In this document: positions 35,901-47,590 of the stretch, piece after piece | How the letters are laid out: each line of letters starts with the position of its first letter | How positions within the stretch are numbered: position 1 is the stretch's first letter | Origin: Metallyticus violacea | Taxonomy: Eukaryota; Arthropoda; Insecta; Mantodea; Metallyticidae | Length of the DNA: 64,000 nt | Reading direction: 5' to 3' | Assembly (NCBI GenBank): GCA_030762175.1 | Contig: CM060833.1 | Coordinates: 171,726,501 to 171,790,500, forward strand | Notes under the pieces: model-generated | What the model was told of the DNA's origin: nothing | Seen by the model: the letters and a program-made list of their open reading frames with translations, nothing else | The model's database searches: none | Translations under genes and position numbers: made by a program

Positions 35901-38900
35901 TTCTATATAATGAACTTCACTTATAGAACTAGCATATTGTTACATCTTTCAGTGTAACCTCTGCAATTTCTATATAATCAACTCCCTTTAAGAACTAGCA
36001 CATTGTTACATATTTCAGTGTAACCCCTACTATTTCTATATAATGAACTTCACTTATAGAACTAGCATATTGTTACATATTTGAGTGTAACCCCTGCTAT
36101 TTCTATATAATCAACTCCCTTTAAGAACTAGCACATTGTTACATATTTCAGTGTAACCCCTGCTATTTCTATATAATCAACTCCCTTTAAGAACTAGCAC
36201 ATTGTTACATATTTCAGTGTAACCCCTGCTATTTCTATATAATCAACTCCCTTTAAGAACTAGCATATTCTTACATCTTTCAGTGTAACCCCTGCTATTT
36301 CTATATAATGAACTTCACTTATAGAACTAGCATATTGTTACATCTTTCAGTGTAACCCCTGCTATTTCTATATAATGAACTCCCTTTAAGAACTAGCACA
36401 TTGTTACATATTTCAGTGTAACCCCTGCTATTTCTATATAATCAACTCCCTTTAAGAACTAGCACATTGTTACATATTTCAGTGTAACCCCTGCTATTTA
36501 TATATAATCAACTCCCTTTAAGAACTAGCACATTGTTACATATTTCAGTGTAACCCCTGCTATTTCTATATAATCAACTCCTTTAAGAACTAGCATATTG
36601 TTACATATTTGAGTGTAACCCCTACTATTTCTATATAATGAACTTCACTTATAGAACTAGCATATTGTTACATATTTCAGTGTAACCCCTGCTATTTATA
36701 TATAATCAACTCCCTTTAAGAACTAGCACATTGTTACATATTTCAATGTACCCCTGCTATTTCTATATAATCAACTCCCTTTAAGAACTAGCACATTGTT
36801 ACATATTTCGGTGTAACCACTGCTATTTCTATATAATGAACTTCACTTATAGAACTAGCATATTGTTACATATTTGAGTGTAACCCCTGCTATTTCTATA
36901 TAATCATCTCCCTTTAAGAACTAGCACATTGTTACATATTTCAGTGTAACCCCTGCTATTTCTATATAATCAACTCCCTTTAAGAACTAGCACATTGTTA
37001 CATATTTCAGTGTAACCCCTGCTATTTCTATATAATCAACTCCTTTAAGAACTAGCATATTGTTACATATTTGAGTGTAACCCCTACTATTTCTATATAA
37101 TGAACTTCACTTATAGAACTAGCATATTGTTACATATTTGAGTGTAACCCCTGCTATTTCTATATAATCAACTCCCTTTAAGAACTAGCACATTGTTACA
37201 TATTTCAGTGTAACCCCTGCTATTTATATATAATCAACTCCCTTTAAGAACTAGCACATTGTTACATATTTCAGTGTAACCCCTGCTATTTATATATAAT
37301 CAACTCCCTTTAAGAACTAGCATATTCTTACATCTTTCAGTGTAACCCCTGCTATTTCTATATAATGAACTTCACTTATAGAACTCGCATATTGCTACAT
37401 CTTTCAGTGTAACCCCTGCAATTTCTATATAATCAACTCCCTTTAAGAACTAGCACATTGTTACATATTTCAGTGTAACCCCTGCTATTTATATATAATC
37501 AACTCCCTTTAAGAACTAGCATATTCTTCCATCTTTCAGTGTAACCCCTGCTATTTCTATATAATGAACTTCACTTATAGAACTAGCATATTGTTACATC
37601 TTTCAGGGTAACCCCTGCTATTTCTATATAATGAACTTCACTTATAGAACTAGCATATTGTTACATATTTGAGTGTAACCCCTGCTATTTCTATATAATC
37701 ATCTCCCTTTAAGAACTAGCACATTGCTACATATTTCAGTGTAACCCCTGCTATTTCTATATAATCAACTCCCTTTAAGAACTAGCACATTGTTACATAT
37801 TTCAGTGTAACCACTGCTATTTCTATATAATGAACTTCACTTATAGAACTAGCATATTGTTACATATTTGAGTGTAACCCCTGCTATTTCTATATAATCA
37901 TCTCCCTTTAAGAACTAGCACATTGTTACATATTTCAGTGTAACCCCTGCTATTTCTATATAATCAACTCCCTTTAAGAACTAGCACATTGTTACATATT
38001 TCAGTGTAACCCCTATTATTTCTATATAATCAACTCCTTTAAGAACTAGCATATTGTTACATATTTGAGTGTAACCCCTGCTATTTCTATATAATCAACT
38101 CCTTTAAGAACTAGCATATTGTTACATATTTGAGTGTAACCCCTACTATTTCTATATAATGAACTTCACTTATAGAACTAGCATATTGTTACATATTTGA
38201 GTGTAACCCCTGCTATTTCTATATAATCAACTCCCTTTAAGAACTAGCACATTGTTACATATTTCAGTGTAACCCCTGCTATTTATATATAATCAACTCC
38301 CTTTAAGAACTAGCACATTGTTACATATTTCAGTGTAACCCCTGCTATTTCTATATAATCAACTCCCTTTAAGAACTAGCATATTCTTACATCTTTCAGT
38401 GTAACCCCTGCTATTTCTATATAATGAACTTCACTTATAGAACTAGCATATTGTTACATCTTTCAGTGTAACCCCTGCAATTTCTATATAATCAACTCCC
38501 TTTAAGAACTAGCACATTGTTACATATTTCAGTGTAACCCCTGCTATTTCTATATAATGAACTTCACTTATAGAACTACCATATTGTTACATATTTGAGT
38601 GTAACCCCTGCTATTTCTATATAATCAACTCCCTTTAAGAACTAGCACATTGTTACATATTTCAGTGTAACCCCTGCTATTTATATATAATCAACTCCCT
38701 TTAAGAACTAGCATATTCTTACATCTTTCAGTGTAACCCCTGCTATTTCTATATAATGAACTTCACTTATAGAACTAGCATATTGTTACATCTTTCAGTG
38801 TAACCCCTGCTATTTCTATATAATGAACTCCCTTTAAGAACTAGCACATTGTTACATATTTCAGTGTAACCCCTGCTATTTATATATAATCAACTCCCTT

Positions 38901-40663
38901 TAAGAACTAGCACATTGTTACATATTTCAGTGTAACCCCTGCTATTTCTATATAATCAACTCCCTTTAAGAACTAGCATATTCTTACATCTTTCAGTGTA
39001 ACCCCTGCTATTTCTATATAATGAACTTCACTTATAGAACTAGCATATTGTTACATCTTTCAGTGTAACCCCTGCAATTTCTATATAATCAACTCCCTTT
39101 AAGAACTAGCACATTGTTACATATTTCAGTGTAACCCCTACTATTTCTATATAATGAACTTCACTTATAGAACTAGCATATTGTTACATATTTGAGTGTA
39201 ACCCCTGCTATTTCTATATAATCAACTCCCTTTAAGAACTAGCACATTGTTACATATTTCAGTGTAACCCCTGCTATTTATATATAATCAACTCCCTTTA
39301 AGAACTAGCACATTGTTACATATTTCAGTGTAACCCCTGCTATTTCTATATAATCAACTCCCTTTAAGAACTAGCATATTCTTACATCTTTCAGTGTAAC
39401 CCCTGCTATTTCTATATAATGAACTTCACTTATAGAACTAGCATATTGTTACATCTTTCAGTGTAACCCCTGCTATTTCTATATAATGAACTCCCTTTAA
39501 GAACTAGCACATTGTTACATATTTCAGTGTAACCCCTGCTATTTCTATATAATCAACTCCCTTTAAGAACTAGCACATTGTTACATATTTCAGTGTAACC
39601 CCTGCTATTTATATATAATCAACTCCCTTTAAGAACTAGCACATTGTTACATATTTCAGTGTACCCCTGCTATTTCTATATAATCAACTCCCTTTAAGAA
39701 CTAGCATATTCTTACATCTTTCAGTGTAACCCCTGCTATTTCTATATAATGAACTTCACTTATAGAACTAGCACATTGTTACATCTTTCAGTGTAACCCG
39801 TGCTATTTCTATATAATCAACTCCCTTTAAGAACTAGCATATTCTTACATCTTTCAGTGTAACCCCTGCTATTTCTATATAATGAACTCCCTTTAAGAAC
39901 TAGCACATTGTTACATATTTCAGTGTAACCCCTGCTATTTCTATATAATCAACTCCCTTTAAGAACTAGCACATTGTTACATATTTCAGTGTAACCCCTG
40001 CTATTTATATATAATCAACTCCCTTTAAGAACTAGCACATTGTTACATATTTCAGTGTAACCCCTGCTATTTATATATAATCATCTCCCTTTAAGAACTA
40101 GCATATTGTTACATATTTCAGTGTAACCCCTGCTATTTCTATATAATCAACTCCCTTTAAGAACTAGCATATTGTTACATCTTTCAGTGTAACCCCTGCT
40201 ATTTCTATATAATGAACTTCACTTATAGAACTAGCACATTGTTACATATTTCAGTGTAACCCCTGCTATTTCTATATAATCAACTCCCTTTAAGAACTAG
40301 CACATTGTTACATATTTCAGTGTAACCCCTGCTATTTATATATAATCAACTCCCTTTAAGAACTAGCACATTGTTACATATTTCAGTGTAACCCCTGCTA
40401 TTTATATATAATCATCTCCCTTTAAGAACTAGCATATTGTTACATATTTCAGTGTAACCCCTGCTATTTCTATATAATCAACTCCCTTTAAGAACTAGCA
40501 CATTGTTACATATTTCAGTGTAACCCCTGCTATTTCTATATAATCAACTCCCTTTAAGAACTAGCATATTGTTACATCTTTCAGTGTAACTCTGCTATTT
40601 CTGTATAATATCATGTATAGAACTAGCATATTGTTACATCTTTCAGTACAACCCCTGCTATTT
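32981..40663. repeat. 66-bp satellite array, about 116 monomers, higher-order structure
   Basis: Tandem array of 7.7 kb. The monomer is 66 bp (65 in some), with the order aactagca(c/t)attgttaca, a variable 8-mer, tgtaacccctgctattt and (c/a)tatataat, then one of several linkers. The main linkers are caactccctttaag and gaacttcacttatag; rarer ones are caactcctttaag, catctccctttaag and gaactccctttaag. Monomers with the cttatag linker alternate with one to several ctttaag monomers. Characteristic series recur at about 995 bp (34561 and 35556) and about 3974 bp (33751 and 37725), so the array grew by amplification of multi-monomer blocks. Terminal monomers are the most diverged (32981-33000 and 40590-40663). 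There is no long open frame. Each unit has gttaca and tgtaac as an inverted pair. Confidence 0.97.
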
Positions 40664-40863
40664 TTACCATCCTTTTCCATACTTCAGGACGGCGCTTAAT
40701 ACTAGTAGTAATATTCAGCAAAAAAAGCACCATACCGCAGGAAGGAGTGGGAATGCTTTTCTCTGGGTAGTTCCTTTAGTACGGGGAAGGAATCGAAGTC
40801 ACAGGTTTCTGTGAATACGGAGGAAAACTAGTAGCTCCATTTCTCTATGCTAATAAATCCCTC

Positions 40864-40918
<55 letters not shown>

Positions 40919-41062
40919 TGACATTGGGGCATCGCCAAGGACTCCAATGGACGACAGATTTTAAAATATCACTATATTGCTCTATAAAGCAGGATTAAGA
41001 TTATCTAGGTACCTGTGGGCATTGGGCATTAACAATTTGGCCCTGAGGAACTTAATGATTGA
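40664..41062. other. Satellite flank with AAT microsatellite
   Basis: Non-repetitive sequence interrupted by a pure AAT run of about 18 units at 40864-40917. No gene seen. Confidence 0.6.
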
Positions 41063-41340
41063 TTAGTTAACAGCATGTGCAATTATCAGCACTACTTTCA
41101 CATACAAGGTTTTTGGGTCGGAGGATGATGGGTGCCGTACTGGCTCATAAGATCGGGCCCACGTTTCATCCAGTGATATGATTCTATCAATGAAAGCATG
41201 TGTCAAATAGTTGACTGCAAGGGCGTAACCGTTTCTTCTGATCATTGTAAGGTAACAGAAACCAAGCAATTGTTTTAACACTGTCGGCTGCGTTTCTCTC
41301 TGTACTGTACACTGAATCATCTGCAATATACTGCAGTGCC
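41063..41340 (-). pseudogene. mariner/Tc1-superfamily transposase, catalytic fragment
   Basis: The minus-strand open frame contains HAFIDRIISLDETWARSYEP, then RHPSSSDPKTLYVKVVLIIA. This corresponds to the conserved stretch around a catalytic aspartate of mariner transposases (pattern FLxxIVTxDETWVxxYxPExKxQSxEWRHxxSPRPKKxxxxVKVM). The DETW residues are intact; the connecting KRQSxEW residues are deleted. The upstream helix-turn-helix region is not recognisable in 41341-41640, and nothing follows at lower coordinates, so this is an isolated fragment. Confidence 0.65.
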
Positions 41341-42506
41341 TGCTACCTGCATTGCTGCCACATGCTTCTGTAGTCCTTCATGACATTCTTTAGCATGTAT
41401 TCCAGCATCACTTCATAAAACTTATTCTTTAAGGGAATGCTCATTAATACCACTACCCCAGTTCTCCATTAGCGACAATGTATATGTTGAATAGATCTGC
41501 TACAAACAGTAGAGCCCTCAATGTTTACATTATTGCTACGCCTTTGGTCGCACAACTCACGAACATTATACTGAGTCTTTCACGTGAGCTAGCGGCAGAT
41601 AGCGGTAACTGTAACGGCCATCAACTAATTCAGGTTCTCACAATTACAACTACATAACCACGTACCTTATGACAAGAGGGTCTGGAAATGATACATTTCT
41701 TGCATTTTTTAGAATATTTTCATTCACACGCAGCAGTTTATCTTCCGAAATTGAGTCAATTTAACCTTGAAAACATACAAGAATACTCTTGTTCTGAAAC
41801 TGCAGGAGGTTTCGAAATGTTAGTGATAACTAATTGATCCGCCATAATATTCTTTGCTGATGGTACGTTTCGACACAAAATAAAACAGTTATCAGAGTAC
41901 AGAAAAACCCAATTTCATATACGTCACCCTTTTGTAAAATAGGATAAAGTGCGCAGTAAAGGCATACCGAGTATTATCTGTTTTAAGAATACCATGAATG
42001 CACAAGGATATCTTTGCACCAGTTATTAAACAATTTATTGATATGGAATGCTGATTTGGTATTTCTAGCAAAACTCCGCCACAGCGCATACCTTTGTCAT
42101 TAATTTTATTTAGGAAAAAATGTTAGATAGGGCAATTAATATGGCATTATGGCTTGCACAGTTTCCTGCTAACACAGTAAGATTTTTATTTATAGGGGTT
42201 GTGGAAAAAGTCGCAAACATTGTAGGAACTGAAGGAAAATTTAGGTGAGAAATTGATTGAATTTCGGAACATCAACTGATGGTGCGAGTGACGGTTTTCA
42301 AAAATATGCCACAATTGTGTGGATGTAACAGAACGACATGTCATAAAGTACACGCTATTTTCATTTAACTTCTAGCTGTAATAGCGAGAACTTGAATCTA
42401 CACTCTGACTGCATTTCCACCAGCTACCATGAAACGGACGACAAAACCTGAAAGACACAGTCGCATTATACCTACCACGACTAGAGTGTTAGAGGGGAAC
42501 TAACAG
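41341..42506. other. Unassigned sequence
   Basis: 41341-41640 may be further, unrecognisable parts of the element at 41063. Nothing else is seen. Confidence 0.45.
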
Positions 42507-42616
42507 GGTGGCCGAAATAACGAGATTCGAATTCCATCAGGTTTATTCTTCTATCAATGGGGGATATCATTAATTTAAGCCTAGAACGTTTCTTTACATA
42601 ATTTTTTTCTTACAAA
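42507..42616 (+). mobile_element. Degenerate SINE-A
   Basis: gggtggccgaaataacgaga and gattcgaattcc occupy the positions of A and B boxes, and aagcctagaacgtttcttta matches the SINE-A body segment gggcctggaacgattccttc. Parts between are lost. An old copy. Confidence 0.5.
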
Positions 42617-43140
42617 ATTTGCAATTTCATCTTCTATATCCGCAATATCTATCATGTATGTTGTTATAATAATAAAATGGACGATAAGCGTCATTAAAAA
42701 TAATAATTTTATTAGTGGATGTATAAGTGCGTAGCGTTTTTGTTTGTCATCACATACTCGTTGCTAGAAGAGACATTGTTTGCTGTAAGTCTTCTGTTGT
42801 TCGTTATTTGAAGCGTTGTCGTTATAAACACGTATTAGATTTTACAGATTTGAAGCACATTTAGCTCAATTGCTGAGCTAAAGAAACTGGAGTGTCAAGT
42901 GAAAATAAATGAACATTTCCGATATATGCATTTTTCATTTTAATAGAGATGCAAAAATTGGAAACATTTGTGCTGTCTACAGAGAGAATACCATTGGGGA
43001 AAGCACGGCAAGAAATTTGTTCTGTTGTTTTAAAGAGGGCTACTTTCACATAAGAGATTAAGAAGACTACCAGGTTTTGATGATGACCTTCTGAAGTTTT
43101 TAATCCAATCATCGTGCGATATTTGCATTCTAAGGAAAAG
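42617..43140. other. Unassigned sequence
   Basis: The 83-codon minus-strand frame (42861-43112) has no family resemblance. Confidence 0.45.
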
Positions 43141-43446
43141 GTTAAAACTCCGGTGTATTTTTTGAATGCTGTTTAACCACCGTTTTTACTACTGAGGCAC
43201 CACAGGTGGTGAACACTGGTGATACATGAGATGAAATGATAAATTGGGAAAGGATTTTTTATTTTAAGAAAGAAAACGTTCCAGGCCTAAATTTAGGGTA
43301 CCTCCCCAGGATTTGCCATTTAGGAGGACTGAAGAAAACCTGGGGAAAACCCCAGTCAGGGAGGACGGTCCTGGCGGGATTCGAACTCCAGACCTCCCGC
43401 TCATGATTCTGAGCCTTAAAGGCCAGCTGTGACTTTAAACTTCGGT
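43141..43446 (-). mobile_element. SINE-A, near-complete, reverse orientation
   Basis: From high to low coordinate: tRNA-like head (ggcctttaaggc as A-box region), B box ggagttcgaatcc, ccctgactggggttttcccc, ccaggttttcttcagtcc, the cctggaacg segment, and the tail with gtttaaac-type sequence. Flanking ttaaaactccggt (43151-43163, approximate) and tttaaacttcggt (about 43434-43446) look like an eroded target duplication. The minus-strand 64-codon frame here is a shadow. Confidence 0.8.
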
Positions 43447-44454
43447 ACCGCATTCTTTAAGTGAAAACAGCTGGTGGCGCATCTCTGCTTGCTTGTCATC
43501 GGTTAGCTTGGATTATTCGTTGGGAGACAGTCATAGATAACAGAGAACATACAGTGGCAATAGTCAGTAGTAATGAGATTAAAGAAAGCACTGAAAAATT
43601 TACAAGGAAGATGAGATGCTATTGGTTATTATGCTGCTGGTAGCGTTCTAGCACAGCTGAGCATTTTGCACGTTTTGGTATTTTAATAGCTTGCACGTAC
43701 TGAAGTTCTTTGAATGGTTTCTGAGTTCCATTGGTAAATAAATTGAATCTTCTATGAAAATTTGAAAAGCGGGAGAGTATGTGCACAGTGTTGTGGGAAC
43801 GTTTTGGAGAATTATGTTGATTATCCCCTTGTTCGCTTTATTTGGGATTCACTTCCCTGCACGTGTATCGACAGAAACCCCCACCCACATTGAAGGTCTG
43901 GTGTAGGGTAGGGGGAGTAATAACTTCTCTAAATATTAATGGACTTCGTTAAAAAATTTACATACGTGCCCCCGGGGCAGAAAGGCATTAGCATTTTTGT
44001 GGTGAAAATAGGGAGAGACAGAGAAGCTTTCGGTAGAGCTGCGCGTTTAAACTTCCTTTAATATCGCTACCCTTTATCGGAATATGGCAAAAAGTAGCGC
44101 AGTTTGTTGCATGCAATTTCTGAGGAACAGCCAATTCATTTCTGATTATTCGAGTGGGGATGCAAACTGTAGGAATATGATTACAATTTTATGTTGGCAG
44201 AAGATTTGGGATGGTGATATAAAAGAGGTACTGGATTCCAAAGAAATGCTTTCTAGTATTCTAAATAGTACATTAGAAATATTGTTTGAACTCTTATTAT
44301 ATACCATATTATTAAACTGAATTTAAATTCATAAAGAAGGAATGCCTTTGCGAGCTAAATCCAGAAGGCTATTTGCCGTTTGCCGGTACATCCATTTTCC
44401 TGCATTTTTATTGTTAATTATTACTTTTTACTTTTAGTACTTATTTATTTAATA
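43447..44454. other. Unassigned sequence
   Basis: Short open frames (60 codons at 43461-43643 +, 78 codons at 44084-44320 +) have no family resemblance. No element recognised. Confidence 0.45.
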
Positions 44455-45060
44455 TAATAATTTGTGCTCATTATACAGTATCCTCATTGCGCTACGCAAT
44501 CGGAGTTTGTATACCCACACCTATGGAAGCCGGGTGGCTTTCAGAACGCGCAATTTCCGGCAAGATGGTGTTTCGAGTGCTTGCTAATTCGTGTTTATCA
44601 CGCCAAGTTCTTCAGTTGCATTTCCATAAGAAGTTGCGTGTTAGACTTTCTGCCGTGTATTTGAATATTGTTGAGAGTGCCAAAAGTGAGATATACGCTA
44701 GAACGAGAGATTTATTTACGACCATGATTATGTGTAAAAATTTCATACTAGTACTATAGGACAGAATATGGTGTTAAATTTCCAGTGGTGAATCTACATT
44801 GGGAAATATAATTTTCAAATATGTGAGCAAAGTTTCAACCCATGGCATATTAATTGACAAGGATCAAAAAACCAGGCTATTAATAGAAAAGAAGCTTAAT
44901 AAAATAGGCTATCGATTAGAAACTTCTCTTTGAAAGATTTAGCCCACAATTAGCTCAGCAAGTTGGTGTATCTGTTTGCAGTGTGTATAAAGTCACTCGT
45001 CTACTGCACCTTCATCCATATAAAGCTGATCTGTACGTGAAATAAAACCCTTAGAGAGAA
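44455..45060 (+). pseudogene. DDE transposon remnant, copy 1 (uninterrupted)
   Basis: Plus-strand remnant of a transposon of the DUF4817-like HTH type. The 5' part (44480-44750) is a diverged leader whose open frames do not match known domains. The HTH region reads LLIEKKLNKIGYRLETS (about 44878-44930; family pattern VLTEEKLDDIGxRLExS) and, after a frameshift, LAQQVGVSVCSVYKVTRLLH then HPYK (about 44952-45022; pattern LAQQTGVSxxSAxxxTKLLxLxPYK). The catalytic domain is missing. The locus aligns end to end with 52280-52555 plus 53322-53610, which shows what copy 2 looked like before element X was inserted. Confidence 0.7.
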
Positions 45061-45328
45061 GTAGTTTACAATATTCGGAATGATGAATGCAGCGAGTGTC
45101 TCAAAATCTTTTCTAAAAGATTCAAGTGAACAATAGGTACATAATGAATGACTCATTTTCTACTAAATAAACAAAAAATTCGCACTATGAGCTCCAAACG
45201 CAGAATATGATTAGCCTATAAAACAGTTACGCAGTATGTTTCCGTCGATAAAATCAATTTATGATTGCATAGCTGAATGAAAACTCTGTAAAAGATGCTC
45301 CAAATGCTCTTCTCTCTCAGTGATGCCT

Positions 45329-45330
<2 letters not shown>

Positions 45331-45362
<32 letters not shown>
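45331..45362. repeat. AT dinucleotide microsatellite
   Basis: About 15 units, directly abutting the outer end of the left arm of the inverted repeat at 45363. Confidence 0.95.
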
Positions 45363-45369
<7 letters not shown>

Positions 45370-45551
45370 CACTAATAATAAAAGTAGATAAAGATAAAAC
45401 ACAGAGAAAGAGTCACACTTGAAACTGCTATATTTCGAACTACTAGCTTCTTGCCATTGAAGAACTCGCAGTAGTTCGAAATATAGCAGTTTCAAGTGTG
45501 ACTCTTTCTCTGTGTTTTATCTTTATCTACTTTTATTATTAGTGTTTATTT
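45363..45551. repeat. Perfect 82-bp inverted repeat with 25-nt spacer
   Basis: Left arm 45363-45444 and right arm 45470-45551 are exact reverse complements over 82 bases by my reading. The arm starts aaataaacactaataataa and ends atatttcgaactact. The spacer, agcttcttgccattgaagaa plus ctcgc, has its own small stem (cttc/gaag). No open frame. It could be a fold-back element, a recent inverted duplication or an assembly artefact. Transcribed, it would form a long hairpin. Confidence 0.95.
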
Positions 45552-47359
45552 GTTACATTGTTAATAGTGTTTCTTTATTTTTATGTTTCATTAATATATA
45601 TAAACAGAGTGTGATTTTTAGTTAAATTCCGAACATTATTGAAATATCTTTTAAAGTATCCGTATCATGAAGGTCACAAACCAAAACTAGTTTTTCTGTT
45701 ATTGGATATTTCAATTAAAATTCTTTTGCACATGCTCAGCCATATGTGAAGTTGTGCCATCTTGTATTTTTTTTCCCAAGTTAGCACTTTTTGGTTTCAG
45801 TGCTTACCTGTTGTTTAAGAATTAGCATACTCCGAATGATTAAGTAAATAACATTTGTCATTTACTTGTCTGTTAAGGGTTTAAACATTTGCACTACACT
45901 AACTTTATAAAACGAACATTTCCTATGGTCTTACTTCTACTCCGTCAAAACAGGTTTCGTAGACTTTTGTGTTAATAAAAATGCCTTCACTAGTGTTATT
46001 AAAAATCTCAATAAAAGCAATCACTGTGCATATAATTGATTGTTGTTTCACTTGAAGTTAACCTGTTATTTTTGGTCGCTCCACATAATACAAAATAATT
46101 TATACTTCTGATGTTGCAATAATGAAATTACTATTTATCAGTATTTTAAATGTAGAAATTATTGACTGTTAAATTAGCTCAATATCCTCACGAAGCGATT
46201 TTGATTAAAAAAATACAATGGGATAAAATTACAGTTGCATTTAAATAGATAATTGGCATATGTTATTAAAATATTTTGACTTAGAACGGTTAAATAATGT
46301 GGTTAACAGTCAGTCACCAGTTTAAGGCGATGTGGCATGTTCGCAGACTAGTGGCGAAGCCGCATCAAAGAGAACGCCTATCCGCTGTACTGATGCTCCA
46401 GCTGGCGTAATAAATGACGGAGGAAATCAAAGTACCAGGAAGCCGTTTTGTGGCCTGCAAATCCTATTTATGACCACAGTGATCGATCCCGCATTATCTG
46501 TAAAAGCTGAGCGGTTTAAACACTGCTGTGAGGCCTTCATAGATAGAACGAAATAAGACGATAAGAATGAGAAATTTACTTGTTATCATTGCATCAGCCT
46601 TAATTGTATTGGCTTGTTAATTCAATAAAACCACACCACAAACTCCTAATTCTCGAATATAATTAAATTTACTATTTATTTGAGTTATTAAAACGTTATT
46701 TATTAATTTTATGCAAAAATTTAAGCATTTTTATCATCGTTAATTCTTTCATCCGCTTGAACTATTTCTGTTGAGATATAAAATCGCTGAGATTTACGTA
46801 TTATGGTCACCTCATTGAACCAAGCACTTCTCTATTATGCTTACATAACGAAAATGTTCTAGTTTTAATGCTGCAGACAATGGATCTCATACGTTCTGGA
46901 TAGGATTTGTTGATAGATCTTCCAGTGAGAACATTGCTTGGATTTTGGTATTAGTCATTGGTATGTCCCCCCCCCCCCGATTGTTGAATTACGCATGCCA
47001 ATTTTATGAAGGGATAACTTCCCTTATCCCTTAAAAATCCCCCTCTCCCGCAAAGATGCTGTTTCTCCCTTCATCAGTTCAAAAGTGTATGGTGTCGTCT
47101 TTGTCCTTTGTGTTTTTTGAAAAGGTTCCTTCTTCACCAGATGCTGTTGAAGTCTTCATTGAGAGAACTGTCAGCTGGAGTAAAGATTTCTGCTTTCATG
47201 AAACTGGTTTTCCGTAGTGAGATAACAATGAGTTTCTTGTAGTACTCGCAGAAGCAGGTGCCAAAATGCTTAGAAAATGCTGTCTATAATTCCAACGTTT
47301 TTCTCCCTAAATGTAAAAATTAATGCAGTGAAAGATCCCATCGCCGGCAGGAGGTGTAG
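45552..47359. other. Unassigned sequence
   Basis: A GC-richer island at 46320-46560 contains a 74-codon open frame (46332-46556 +) that I do not recognise. A C run is at about 46969-46978. 46940-47330 is less AT-rich, without an identifiable element. Confidence 0.4.
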
Positions 47360-47590
47360 AGACCGCCAAGGATGACCGAGGTCGTTAAGGCGCGAACTCG
47401 TGAGCGCGAGGTCTGGGTTCGATTCCCACCAAGACCGTCCTTCCTGACTGAGGTATTTTCTAGGTTTTCCTCCATCCTCATAATTGACAAGTGTTGGGGA
47501 GGTACCCTAAAAAACTTTTTGCAATTTAGCATTTTATTTCATTGATGCCTCAGTAGTTAAAACGATCAATCGATCACTGTGCAAGGTGAA
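47360..47590 (+). mobile_element. SINE-A copy, 3' part shortened
   Basis: Clean head: gaccgaggtcgttaaggcgc (A box) and gggttcgattccc (B box, about 47414-47426), then ctgactgaggtattttctag and ttttcctccatcctcat. The body is shortened before the tail segments atttcattgatgcctcag and gttaaaac. The minus-strand 70-codon frame is a shadow. Confidence 0.8.

Noticed and set aside
32981..40663. CRISPR array
   Set aside because: The units are contiguous and almost identical; the only variable part is an 8-base segment inside the monomer, and the genome is eukaryotic. There are no repeat-spacer alternations and no cas genes.
32981..40663. Telomeric or rDNA spacer repeat
   Set aside because: The monomer contains no TTAGG-type motif and no rRNA sequence lies nearby.
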